Shown: piece by piece, positions 1 through 6,764 of the stretch
Layout of the letters: the number at the start of each line of letters is the position of its first letter
Numbering within the stretch: the stretch's first letter is position 1
From: Hyphomicrobiales bacterium
GTDB lineage: Bacteria; Pseudomonadota; Alphaproteobacteria; Rhizobiales; S144-23
Length of the DNA stretch: 14,798 bases
Assembly (NCBI GenBank): GCA_015494375.1
Contig: WGBL01000150.1
Span: 1 to 14,798 of the forward strand
Reading direction: 5' to 3'
Notes under the pieces: model-generated
Told to the model about the DNA's origin: nothing
The model's database searches: none
Seen by the model: only the letters and a program-made list of their open reading frames with translations
Program-made: the position numbers and the translations under genes

Positions 1-101
1 CCTCCGCCCCCGCCCCCGTCCTCGAGCCGGCGTATGGCTTTGGCCATATCCTCGGGCGAGACGAGACCGCGCTCGACCAAAAAAGTGCTCAGATCACCCA
101 T
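1..101 (-). CDS. N-terminal fragment of an unidentified protein, cut by the window edge
   Basis: Read on the minus strand from ATG at 101, this gives 33 codons starting MGDLSTFLVERGLVSPED and ending in a Glu-Asp-Gly-Gly-Gly stretch that runs off the window. The segment 'LSTFLVERGLVSPEDMAKAI' resembles the short helical N-terminal domain of GspE/PilB-like secretion ATPases (typically 'LGELLVERGLIS..Q'). The same fold-like motif occurs in other proteins, so I assign no function. The upstream match to a ribosome binding site is weak (GGACGG). A TTG 21 bases further upstream (position 122) is in frame and could be the real start. The gene is divergent from recA, with about 400 bases between the two starts. 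The shadow reading frame on the plus strand looks less protein-like. Confidence 0.45.
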   Translation of the reverse strand, partial: MGDLSTFLVERGLVSPEDMAKAIRRLEDGGGGG

Positions 102-433
102 GCTGCCGTCCGCTTTGTCCAACGCCTTTGCCCAACGCCCATGTCCATGTGTCCATGCTCGCCGCCGGTCCCGTCACCCCCAACAGGCGGGCACCCAATG
201 GGTGTCTGCGCCGGTTGGTCCAGGAATCGAGGCCCGCATGACTCCCGCATGACTATAGCGCAACTCGCAAACCATAGTGCAACTCCGATGCAGAGGTTTA
301 ACAACCGGGCGGTGATGCCCCCAACGCTGATTCTCGAGCCAAACCCAGCCTGCGATTCTCCCCAGCCCGCGCCTTCGGACAATTCGCGAACAAAGCCCGT
401 AAAACCGCCTAGGTTCCGCAACTTACAGCTCAC
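102..433. other. Gene-free divergent intergenic region upstream of recA
   Basis: About 330 bases lie between the partial minus-strand gene and the recA promoter. The plus-strand frame of recA stays open through here from 141. The predicted peptide has no family character, and RecA proteins do not carry such an extension, so I treat it as noncoding. It holds the short direct repeats listed at 233-285 and a CATGTCCATG-type repetition near 139-157. I see no RNA gene. Confidence 0.6.
233..285. repeat. Short direct repeats upstream of recA
   Basis: CCCGCATGACT occurs twice in exact tandem (233-243 and 244-254). It is followed by ATAGCGCAACTC (255-266) and ATAGTGCAACTC (274-285), which match at 11 of 12 bases with a 19-base period. 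They lie about 150-200 bases before the recA promoter. They could be regulator half-sites or slippage products, and nothing in the sequence decides between these. Confidence 0.6.
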
Positions 434-462
434 TTGCCAAACTGGAACAAATCGTGTACATT
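434..462 (+). promoter_or_regulatory. recA promoter with overlapping LexA (SOS) box
   Basis: A -35 element TTGCCA (434-439) and a -10 element TACATT (457-462) are separated by exactly 17 bases. The spacer contains GAAC-N7-GTAC (445-459), one base off the direct-repeat alphaproteobacterial LexA site GAAC-N7-GAAC (equivalently GTTC-N7-GTTC). The box fills the spacer and runs into the -10, so bound LexA would block RNA polymerase. This is the expected design for DNA-damage induction of recA. The predicted transcription start is about 40 bases before the start codon. The pattern is seen directly; regulation by LexA is inferred from family knowledge. Confidence 0.72.
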
Positions 463-509
463 TGGCGACGTTGTCAGCGCCGAGCGAGCATGGAATAAGG
501 AGAGGGCAA

Positions 510-1730
510 ATGAGCAATAAAGAAGGACCGGTGCTCACGGTCATCGAGGGGGATAGGATGGACAAGGAAAAGGCGCTCGAGGCGGCGCTGGCACAGATCG
601 AGCGAAGTTTCGGCAAGGGCTCGGTGATGAAGCTCGGTGCCGACCAGAGACTCGACGTCGCAGCGATCCCGACGGGCTCGCTCGGGCTCGACATTGCCCT
701 TGGCATCGGCGGCCTGCCACGCGGCCGGGTGATCGAGATCTTTGGCCCTGAGTCGTCAGGCAAGACCACACTCGCACTCCATACGGTGGCCGAGGCGCAA
801 AAGCGGGGCGGCATCTGCGGCTTTGTCGATGCCGAGCATGCGCTCGATCCGGTCTATGCCAGCAAGCTCGGGGTCGATGTCGAGGAGCTGATCATCTCAC
901 AGCCCGACACGGGCGAGCAGGCGCTCGAGATTGCCGACACGCTGGTGCGCTCAGGCGCGCTCGACGTTCTTGTCATCGACAGTGTCGCAGCGCTCGTGCC
1001 CCGGGCCGAGCTCGAGGGCGAGATGGGCGAAAGTCTGCCCGGCCTGCAGGCGCGGCTCATGAGCCAGGCCCTGCGCAAGCTTACGGCATCCATCTCGCGC
1101 TCGGGCACCATGGTGATTTTCATCAATCAGATTCGCATGAAGATCGGCGTCATGTTCGGCAGCCCCGAGACGACAAGCGGTGGCAATGCGCTCAAGTTCT
1201 ATTCCTCGGTGCGCCTCGACATTCGCCGCATCGGTGCCATCAAGTCCCACGACCAGGTGATTGGCAATCAGACCCGCGTCAAGGTGGTGAAGAACAAGGT
1301 CGCCCCTCCCTTCAAGCAGGTCGAGTTCGACATCATGTATGGCGAGGGTGTCTCGAAGACAGGCGAGCTCATCGATCTCGGCGTCAAGGCGGGTGTGGTT
1401 GAGAAATCGGGCTCCTGGTTCTCGTATGAGGATCAGCGCATCGGCCAGGGCCGCGAGAACGCCAAGACCTTTCTTAAAGAACATCCCGAGGTGGCCGCGG
1501 CACTCGAGCGCGACATCCGGCTGAGTGCGGGCCTTCCGGTCGAAGACGATGTTGCCGCCGGCCCAGCTGGCGAGGCCGGCTCCACAGACGCTGCAGAAGG
1601 CGCTGTCGGCGCCGGTGGGGGCGGCGGTGAAGCGGCGGCCGCCTCGCCCGCGAGCACCGCCAAGAAGGCCGGCAACAATGTCGCCGACATCCGCAAGGCC
1701 AAGCGGGCCAGTGGCGGGCGCGGCAAGTAG
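510..1730 (+). CDS. recA: DNA recombinase RecA
   Basis: RecA forms ATP-dependent filaments on single-stranded DNA, drives strand exchange, and stimulates LexA self-cleavage in the SOS response. The 406-residue protein has a short N-terminal helix region ending in the DKEKALEAALAQIERSFGKGS signature (about 18-38), Walker A GPESSGKT (79-86, Lys85), catalytic Glu109 in DAEHALDP, and Walker B ending at Asp157. Loop L1 lies around 171-182 and loop L2 around 206-233. ATG at 510 was chosen because AAGGAG (497-502) lies 7 bases upstream and the leader resembles other alphaproteobacterial RecA N-termini. ATG at 558 is the alternative. At 406 residues it is about 50 longer than usual. The extra length is an Ala/Gly-rich tail from about 345, with a run of five glycines and a basic end (KKAGNNVADIRKAKRASGG). 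It stands alone: neither recX nor alaS follows. No clear terminator is visible. Confidence 0.98.
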   Translation: MSNKEGPVLTVIEGDRMDKEKALEAALAQIERSFGKGSVMKLGADQRLDVAAIPTGSLGLDIALGIGGLPRGRVIEIFGPESSGKTTLALHTVAEAQKRGGICGFVDAEHALDPVYASKLGVDVEELIISQPDTGEQALEIADTLVRSGALDVLVIDSVAALVPRAELEGEMGESLPGLQARLMSQALRKLTASISRSGTMVIFINQIRMKIGVMFGSPETTSGGNALKFYSSVRLDIRRIGAIKSHDQVIGNQTRVKVVKNKVAPPFKQVEFDIMYGEGVSKTGELIDLGVKAGVVEKSGSWFSYEDQRIGQGRENAKTFLKEHPEVAAALERDIRLSAGLPVEDDVAAGPAGEAGSTDAAEGAVGAGGGGGEAAAASPASTAKKAGNNVADIRKAKRASGGRGK

Positions 1731-2060
1731 CGCCCCGCCGAACCCTCATTTGTCGGGACGGTGCTATAATCGGGCATGGGCCATCAACGGGGATGTGCCA
1801 AAAACGAGGATGTTCCATAAACCAGAGAGAGCGGGCGGGGCTGTGCCGCTCCCTTGTCATCAACTCGCGCGTCATCAACGCACGCAAACTCAGGCGCCCG
1901 GGCCGAGCCTCAGGCACAAGGCCGAAGCCACAGGTCCGGAATGTCTCCCGATGTCTCTGAGCCCGATGTCTTTGGCCTCATGTCTCTGATATGACCACTT
2001 CCGGGGCCGGAGAAGGCACAACCATCGAATGTGTAGCTGGCAAACCGGCGCATGTGAGGC
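1731..2060. other. Gene-free region between recA and tRNA-Ser
   Basis: No convincing gene is seen in these 330 bases. A TATAAT hexamer occurs at 1765-1770 but has no matching -35. The hexamer ATGTCT recurs at 1941, 1951, 1966 and 1980, making a small degenerate repeat cluster. A GC-rich hairpin at 1998-2015 is listed separately. No T-tract terminator for recA is visible. Confidence 0.6.
1998..2015 (-). terminator. Possible hairpin downstream of tRNA-Ser
   Basis: CTTCCGG (1998-2004) pairs with CCGGAGAAG (2007-2015) around a GG loop, with a two-base bulge. It lies about 45 bases past the tRNA 3' end on the minus strand. There is no T-run after it, so it is at best a weak or factor-assisted terminator. 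It may simply be GC-rich coincidence. Confidence 0.25.
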
Positions 2061-2151
2061 TGGCGGAGAGGAAGGGATTCGAACCCTCGAGACGGTTTTG
2101 CCGTCTACTCCCTTAGCAGGGGAGCGCCTTCGACCACTCGGCCACCTCTCC
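2061..2151 (-). tRNA. serX: tRNA-Ser (anticodon GCU), CCA encoded
   Basis: On the minus strand the acceptor arm GGAGAGG (2145-2151) pairs perfectly with CCTCTCC (2065-2071). A G discriminator follows at 2064, and CCA is genome-encoded at 2061-2063. The anticodon stem CTCCC/GGGAG encloses the loop CTGCTAA with anticodon GCT (2115-2117), reading AGC and AGU serine codons. A long variable arm (GACGG/CCGTC) marks it as a class II serine tRNA. The T-arm GAGGG-TTCGAAT-CCCTT has one G-T pair. The mature RNA is 88 bases plus CCA. The symbol is a placeholder for a serine tRNA; the identity rests on structure and anticodon. Confidence 0.97.
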
Positions 2152-2158
2152 ACCGCCG

Positions 2159-2187
2159 CTTATGCCCATTGCCTGCGCGATTTTCAA
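2159..2187 (-). promoter_or_regulatory. tRNA-Ser promoter
   Basis: On the minus strand TTGAAA (2182-2187, five of six matches to TTGACA) is followed after exactly 17 bases by CATAAG (2159-2164, four of six matches to TATAAT). Seven GC-rich bases (CGGCGGT) separate the -10 from the first base of the mature tRNA. A GC-rich discriminator is typical of stable-RNA promoters under stringent control. The expected start falls at about 2151-2153, leaving almost no 5' leader. Confidence 0.7.
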
Positions 2188-2573
2188 GGGGGTCGCCGCA
2201 AGGGTGGTACAATCGCGCGCGACGGGAGCACAAGAGGCGCGCAGCGGAGCACCCAGGAACACGCGGGGGCGCTCAAGGCGCACGCGCCGGGGCCTGAAGG
2301 CGCTGCGGCAGAGGCCCAAGGAGAACACGACAGAAGCGCAAGGAGCATAGGACAGGGCCGACAGGGACGCGCGACGACTCCCACGGCTCGCAACGCTGAA
2401 AAGGGGCGCGCAGTGCGCCACGCGAGGACCACAAGTGCGCGCGGGCTAACACAACGGGCAAAAGGCCGCGCAAGGGCCCACGCGCGGACCGCAGGGGGCG
2501 CGGGGCTTACACGAGAACCACAAGATGGCTGCCGGTGACCTACATGCTCAGTTCAACCAGCGCGCTATTTCCG
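2188..2573. other. Gene-free, repeat-rich stretch between tRNA-Ser and the O-antigen ligase
   Basis: Open frames here are short and overlap on several frames, and they encode Arg/Ala-rich peptides with no family resemblance, which is typical of GC-rich noncoding DNA. It contains the 60-bp duplication at 2401-2520. I see no RNA gene and no transposase remnant. Confidence 0.55.
2401..2520. repeat. Imperfect tandem duplication, two 60-bp copies
   Basis: Bases 2401-2460 and 2461-2520 align without gaps at 39 of 60 positions by my count. Shared blocks include CGCGNGGACC and a GGGCTNAC-like segment, and small gaps would improve the match. It looks like an old tandem duplication that has since diverged. 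I see no flanking mobile element or gene. Confidence 0.55.
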
Positions 2574-2685
2574 CTCATGGCGCTCGTGGCGCTCTTTCCG
2601 GTCATGCCGCGCATGCCGCGCGCAGTTTTCGCTCATGGCACTCATGCCGCTCTTGCCGCTCTTATCGCTCTTGCCGCGCGTGGCG
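2574..2685. repeat. 9-bp tandem repeat crossing the 3' end of the O-antigen ligase gene
   Basis: Eleven degenerate copies of CTCWTGCCG/CTCATGGCG run from 2574 to 2618 and from 2632 to 2685, split by a 13-base interruption (2619-2631). The last four or five copies lie inside the ligase gene and encode, on the minus strand, the Arg-Ala-Ala/Arg-Ala-Ile tail. The stop codon (2642-2644) lies within a repeat unit, and the rest of the array continues downstream. Nine bases is a whole number of codons, so copy-number change inside the gene would lengthen or shorten the tail without a frameshift. Confidence 0.8.
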
Positions 2686-4153
2686 CCGCGCCGGCGCCGG
2701 CTTCCGGCACATGGACGCCCGGCACATCCGGCACAAGAGCGGGTGAGAGCGCCGGCGCCGCGCCCGCCCCAGCGCGCTTTCCGCAAAGCCGGCCGAGCCG
2801 ATAGCCGCCATCGACAAGCCCCCAAATGAGCCCGAGCAGCAAATAGAAGTGGCGCCAGTGGTCGCTGTCGATGATGACCCCCTCGAGCACCATTGCCGCG
2901 AGCGCTCCGCTGGCCACAATGAGCGGGCCCTGCAAGGGCCCCGGGGCGAGCCCTCGCCCGAGGCCGATGGCCAGTGTGCCGAGCACCAGAGCCAGATAGG
3001 CAAAGCCCCCGAGCCAGCCGCCGTTGAGAAACATGTTGAGATAGACGTTGTGCGGCTCCTCGTGGTGGTAACGATGGCCGAAGGTGAGGGCGCCGAGCCC
3101 GAGCGGCCTTTCCAGCACGAGATTGAACGCCTTGAGCTGCCCACCGAAGCGCCCTTCTGGGCCGAGGTCATAGAGCTGGGCGAAGCTCGCACGCTCAATG
3201 AGGAGCGCTCTTACACTCGGTGAGCGCACGGCCGCGGCGACAGCGAGCGCCAGCACCAGCCCCGCAAGGATCGCAAGGGCCAGAAGGCGCTGACGATCGC
3301 GCTCACGGGGCGCTGTGACAAAGGCGCCATAGCCGACAAGCGCAATGCCCGCAGCAAGTGCGAGCCAGGCCCCGCGCGAGAAGCTCAGCAACACCGCAAG
3401 GCTCACAAGCACAAGCACAAGCCCCGCCCCCGCCGCCTCGCGCGCGGGCCGCGTCACCAGCCGATAAAAGGCCCAGAGCGCCGCCGGAACGAGCGCTGCA
3501 CCGAGCACATTGGGGTCTTTGAACGTCCCGCTGGCGCGCCCATACTTGGAAAAAAGCGCCCCAGCGCCGGGCACGAGATCAAAGTAGCCGACCACCGCGC
3601 AAAGGGCGGCAAAAACACATGCCCATTGATAGGTATTGAGGAGAAGGGGGCCGCGGCGAACCGGATCGGCGGCCACAAAGCCCGCAATGGCGACGGCGGT
3701 GGCAGCAAGAAAGCCGCTGATCAAGTTGTATTTGAAAGTGACGATGGCATCAGCAGCAAAGATCGTGGCGATGAACCCTGTGGCGGCGATCAGCAGGAAA
3801 CCCGCAAGCCCCAGCCGGCCGAGAGGGCCGAGCGGCGCCAGGCCGAAGAGGGCCAGAAAGACGATGGTGCCCGCCATGAGCACATCGTAGGGGGCGGGCT
3901 CGCGAAAGACGATGGTGCTTGCGGCAAGGCTCACGACCACCGCGAGCGTGCCCAGGGCCTCGAGCAGACGGCGTAGCGATTGCGCGCGCGCGGCCCTGTC
4001 CGCCGCCACGCGCCACAGGCCCTGCCAGTCGCGAAGCGCTTGTGCGCATGTCGCCCGCCTCCCTTTATCCAAAAAAGAGGCAACGAGGGCGGGCGGCCCC
4101 AAGGCCGCGCCAGCCCCGTCAGCGCCATTCCCAACGCGGCCCTCAATAGGCAT
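2642..4153 (-). CDS. O-antigen ligase/polymerase (WaaL/Wzy-type) family membrane protein
   Basis: This 503-residue inner-membrane protein has about ten or more hydrophobic segments, for example around 66-82, 92-108, 114-134, 145-161, 174-190, 216-232, 244-256, 262-278, 289-309, 379-397 and 409-427. The O-antigen ligase domain is recognised from SFSRGAW (257-263) and, in the large periplasmic loop, EPHNVYLNMFLNGGWLGG (starting at Glu366). Family members transfer polysaccharide from its undecaprenyl carrier to lipid A core or another acceptor, or polymerise repeat units; sequence alone does not say which. The ATG overlaps the end of the sugar transferase gene by 11 bases and is preceded by GAGG seven bases away, so the two are probably co-translated. 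The cytosol-side N-terminus is about 60 residues, and the C-terminal 45 residues are Ala/Arg/Pro low complexity built partly from the 9-bp repeat. Confidence 0.88.
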   Translation of the reverse strand: MPIEGRVGNGADGAGAALGPPALVASFLDKGRRATCAQALRDWQGLWRVAADRAARAQSLRRLLEALGTLAVVVSLAASTIVFREPAPYDVLMAGTIVFLALFGLAPLGPLGRLGLAGFLLIAATGFIATIFAADAIVTFKYNLISGFLAATAVAIAGFVAADPVRRGPLLLNTYQWACVFAALCAVVGYFDLVPGAGALFSKYGRASGTFKDPNVLGAALVPAALWAFYRLVTRPAREAAGAGLVLVLVSLAVLLSFSRGAWLALAAGIALVGYGAFVTAPRERDRQRLLALAILAGLVLALAVAAAVRSPSVRALLIERASFAQLYDLGPEGRFGGQLKAFNLVLERPLGLGALTFGHRYHHEEPHNVYLNMFLNGGWLGGFAYLALVLGTLAIGLGRGLAPGPLQGPLIVASGALAAMVLEGVIIDSDHWRHFYLLLGLIWGLVDGGYRLGRLCGKRAGAGAAPALSPALVPDVPGVHVPEAGAGAAPRAARAIRAARAA

Positions 4154-5759
4154 TCTCGCCCCTCAGCAAGGCAATGGGCGTCAGCGCCAGGATGACGAGG
4201 TCAAAAAGCAACGACCAATTGTCGATATAATAGAGGTCATGGGCCACCCGCTTTTCGATCTTCTCGATCGAATCGGTCTCGCCGCGCCAGCCATTGATTT
4301 GTGCCCAGCCGGTAATCCCCGGCTTGACACGGTGGCGGGCGAAATAACCCTCGACCACTTCCTCATAGAGCCGGTTCTCGGCCTTGGCCTTGAGGGCGTG
4401 GGGGCGCGGGCCGACGAGCGACAGCTCGCCACGAACAACATTGATGAGCTGCGGCAGCTCATCGAGGCTCGTCTTGCGGATAAAGCGCCCCACACGGGTC
4501 ACCCGCGGGTCGTTTCTGGTGACGAGCCGCTCGGCATTCTCGTCCGCCGCCTCGACATACATCGAGCGGAACTTGAAGACCTCGATGAGCTCGTTGTTGA
4601 AGCCATAGCGCTTCTGGCGGAAGAAGACGGGGCCCCTGCTGTCGAGCTTGACGGCCAGAGCGATGAGGGCCATGAGGGGCGCTGCGAGTAGAAGCAGGAG
4701 GGCGCCCAAGAAGCGGTCCTCAAGTTCCTTGACGAGCCAGCCCCAGTCGTCGAGCGGCTTGTCGAAAAGTGGCAGGAACGGCACATCCCCAATATAGGTA
4801 TAGGCGCGCGATTGCAGGCGCAGCTTCGAGCCGAGCGCCGAAAGGCGGATGTCAACCGGCAGCACCCAAAGCCTCTTGAGAAGCGTGAGAATGCGCGCCT
4901 CGGCCACCGTCGGCAGATTGACGATCAGCAGATCGATGCGCGCGCGCCGGCAATAGGCCTCGAGATCGGCAAACGAGCCGAGGCGGTCGAGACCGGCCAA
5001 GGCGCCGCTGTCGTCCCACCTGCTGCGGCGATCATCGAAGACGCCGAGCACTTCGACTTCGTCGGCCGCCGACCTGCGCAGGCGGCGCAGAAGCGCGGCC
5101 GCCGTGGCGCCACCGCCGATGATGACGGCGCGGCGCTGGAGGCGGCGCGCACGCGACCAGGCGGCCATGAGACGGGCGACGCCGAGCCGCGCAAGCGCAA
5201 GGCCAAGGACCGCCGCCCCAGACCAGCCGGCAAGCCAGAAGCGCAACCCCGCGCTCTCGCCAGCGAGCAGATAGGCCAGCGCAAAGGCCAGCGCAAAGAC
5301 CCAACCAAGCGCGAGCAAAGGCCGAGCGAGCGCCGTGCGCAGCTCCTTGAGGCGATCGATGGCATAGCCGCCGCTGTGCTGGATGAAACCAAGGCTTGCC
5401 ACAACAACGAGCCCAATAACACCCGCTGTCATGGGCACACCGATCGCCTCCCTGGGCCCGGCGAGCGCAAACGAAAGGCCGCCCGATAGGGCAAGCATGA
5501 GGGCATCGACCAGAACAACAAGCGCCAGCAGCCGCGGCCGATGGATGGGCGTTCTGCTGGCCTTGTCTTCAAGGCCCGCCGCCTCGGCGCTGACCCTTGA
5601 GCTTTCGTGTCCCCCCTTCGCTCCCCATCGCTGGCGACCAAGCCTCAGGTCGGGAACAGGCCCATGGCGGGCGGTGCGTCGACGGGCGCGCGCACCCGGC
5701 GGTTGCGCCGGCCTCTCGTTTGCGCCCTCATCGTATTGGCGCAGCTCTGTCAGTGTCAT
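4143..5759 (-). CDS. Undecaprenyl-phosphate sugar-phosphate transferase (WcaJ/PssY-type)
   Basis: The enzyme moves a hexose-1-phosphate, often glucose or galactose, from its nucleotide sugar to undecaprenyl phosphate, the first membrane step of exopolysaccharide or O-antigen assembly. The 538 residues show hydrophobic segments at about 77-100, 110-124, 148-166 and 175-195, then a Rossmann-like domain with IIGGGATA (213-220). One more hydrophobic segment (350-370) precedes the catalytic domain: FKFRSM (396-400), SLDELPQLINVV (431-442), SLVGPRPH (447-454) and KPGITGWAQING (479-490). The C-terminus ...RGENAY is typical. The substrate cannot be told. ATG at 5759 has AAAGGG about ten bases upstream. 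The roughly 70 residues before the first membrane segment are Arg/Ala/Gly-rich and unusual, so a later non-ATG start is possible. The gene precedes and overlaps the ligase gene, forming a two-gene operon. Confidence 0.94.
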   Translation of the reverse strand: MTLTELRQYDEGANERPAQPPGARARRRTARHGPVPDLRLGRQRWGAKGGHESSRVSAEAAGLEDKASRTPIHRPRLLALVVLVDALMLALSGGLSFALAGPREAIGVPMTAGVIGLVVVASLGFIQHSGGYAIDRLKELRTALARPLLALGWVFALAFALAYLLAGESAGLRFWLAGWSGAAVLGLALARLGVARLMAAWSRARRLQRRAVIIGGGATAAALLRRLRRSAADEVEVLGVFDDRRSRWDDSGALAGLDRLGSFADLEAYCRRARIDLLIVNLPTVAEARILTLLKRLWVLPVDIRLSALGSKLRLQSRAYTYIGDVPFLPLFDKPLDDWGWLVKELEDRFLGALLLLLAAPLMALIALAVKLDSRGPVFFRQKRYGFNNELIEVFKFRSMYVEAADENAERLVTRNDPRVTRVGRFIRKTSLDELPQLINVVRGELSLVGPRPHALKAKAENRLYEEVVEGYFARHRVKPGITGWAQINGWRGETDSIEKIEKRVAHDLYYIDNWSLLFDLVILALTPIALLRGENAY

Positions 5760-5880
5760 GGCGTTGGCACCCTTTGCTTGGGCTCCTGTTGATCGCCTTT
5801 TGATCGGCCTTTTGCCCTACGGCATGCGCCTTGCGGCCGATCCGCTTCGACTCCAGGGCCGCAACGACCGATCAGGTCTC

Positions 5881-5935
5881 GTTGCGTCGTGTCCTGTTTG
5901 TGTCGCGTCGTGTGTTGTTGCGTTGTGTTGTGTCG
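5881..5935. repeat. Degenerate GTYGT pentamer repeat
   Basis: Roughly ten or more variants of GTTGT/GTCGT follow each other with minor interruptions (for example GTTGTGTTGTGTCGT near 5922-5936). On the minus strand it reads as an A/C-rich ACAAC/ACGAC run about 125-180 bases upstream of the sugar transferase start, so it lies within that gene's possible promoter or leader. A slippage-prone simple repeat is the simplest reading. Confidence 0.65.
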
Positions 5936-6582
5936 TGGCGCGCTTTGGGACGTCGGCAAGGCCGAGAGTTGCCAAATGCCGGCCCCGCTACCGCCCCGCG
6001 CTCACAACGCACGCGTGCAAGATTCGTGCACTTTCCTGGCAGATGCCGCGCCGTCCCTCTTGTGGGTTAACGGGCCCCTGGGAGGTGGCTTCCGCGCATC
6101 CCTCATCCACCAGCTGCGCACCAATTGCGCGCAAGCCAGCCGCCAGCGGCGCGCCAATCAACCATCAAACGCGCTCCAGAGAGGCACCAGACGCGCCCTC
6201 CTCGCCCTCCTAACAGAAGGCTGGACGGCCCCTTCGCGGCACTTGCAAAATCGCCACCGACGGGTCAAGTTTGGGCGCGATTCGCTTTGCGGCCGCTCGT
6301 ATAGGCGCGTCCGCTGCCTGGCGCATAGGGACGGGCTTGGCTCCTATGCTGCTCGATGCTGTGCCCGACGTGAGTTTGGCCAGATTCCCTAAGGTGTGCG
6401 CCCACGGCGCCGCCGTCGGTCGGCATGGAGGTGGCGCAACCTTGGCGTGGAAACTTTGGCGCGGGACAGGGGGCAGGATGGCGCAACTTTGGGGTGGCTC
6501 TGGATGCGCAAACCCGTTGCGCGAGCGTCTCAGCACTTCAGAGTGTGCGTTCATTTGTACGAGTCAACTGCTGGCGCGGGAG

Positions 6583-6682
6583 CCGATCTGTGTGAGTGTC
6601 TGCGGCGCTGATCCGTGCAGATGTCTGCGCCGCCGATCGGTGCGGGTGTTTGTGGCGCCGATCCATGCGGTGGACTGCGAGG
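6583..6682. repeat. Four 25-bp tandem repeats upstream of dnaN
   Basis: The copies lie at 6583-6607, 6608-6632, 6633-6657 and 6658-6682. Each is exactly 25 bases and starts CCGATC or CTGATC; the first three continue with an NGTGNGNGTNTNTGCGSCG-like pattern and the fourth is more diverged. A still weaker copy may follow. The array ends 82 bases before the dnaN start codon. The period is not a multiple of three, so it was not shaped by a reading frame. It may be a protein-binding array, a leader element or a diverged minisatellite. Confidence 0.75.
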
Positions 6683-6764
6683 CTGAGCGCCAATCTGTAC
6701 GGGAGCCCGGGCCCTTGGGCACCCATCAGCATTTGGCAACGATCACTGGAGGTTGCTTGGTCCG

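Larger units (their letters stand above)
5760..6764. other. About 1 kb gene-free region between the polysaccharide operon and dnaN
   Basis: It should hold the divergent promoters for the sugar transferase and dnaN, but I find no strong -35/-10 pair for either. Open frames are short, overlap each other and encode no recognisable family. It contains the 5-bp repeats at 5881-5935 and the four 25-bp repeats at 6583-6682. dnaA often lies directly upstream of dnaN, but no part of dnaA is visible here, not even as a decayed remnant. I find no exact TTATCCACA DnaA box. Confidence 0.6.

Noticed and set aside
141..509. N-terminal extension of RecA from ATG at 141
   Set aside because: RecA proteins lack such an extension, the start at 510 has a good ribosome site, and the promoter with its SOS box lies inside the proposed coding stretch.
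1765..1770. TATAAT as a promoter downstream of recA
   Set aside because: No -35 lies at proper distance and no gene follows on the plus strand.
2029..2538. 169-codon plus-strand gene across the tRNA
   Set aside because: It runs antisense through tRNA-Ser and then through repeat DNA, giving an Arg/Ala/Gly peptide without family character.
4812..5489. Plus-strand open frame opposite the sugar transferase
   Set aside because: It is a shadow of the transferase coding strand, whose catalytic motifs are clear.
6583..6682. Chromosomal or plasmid replication origin at the 25-bp repeats
   Set aside because: There is no AT-rich unwinding element and no exact DnaA box, and the array is GC-rich; kept only as a repeat of unknown role.
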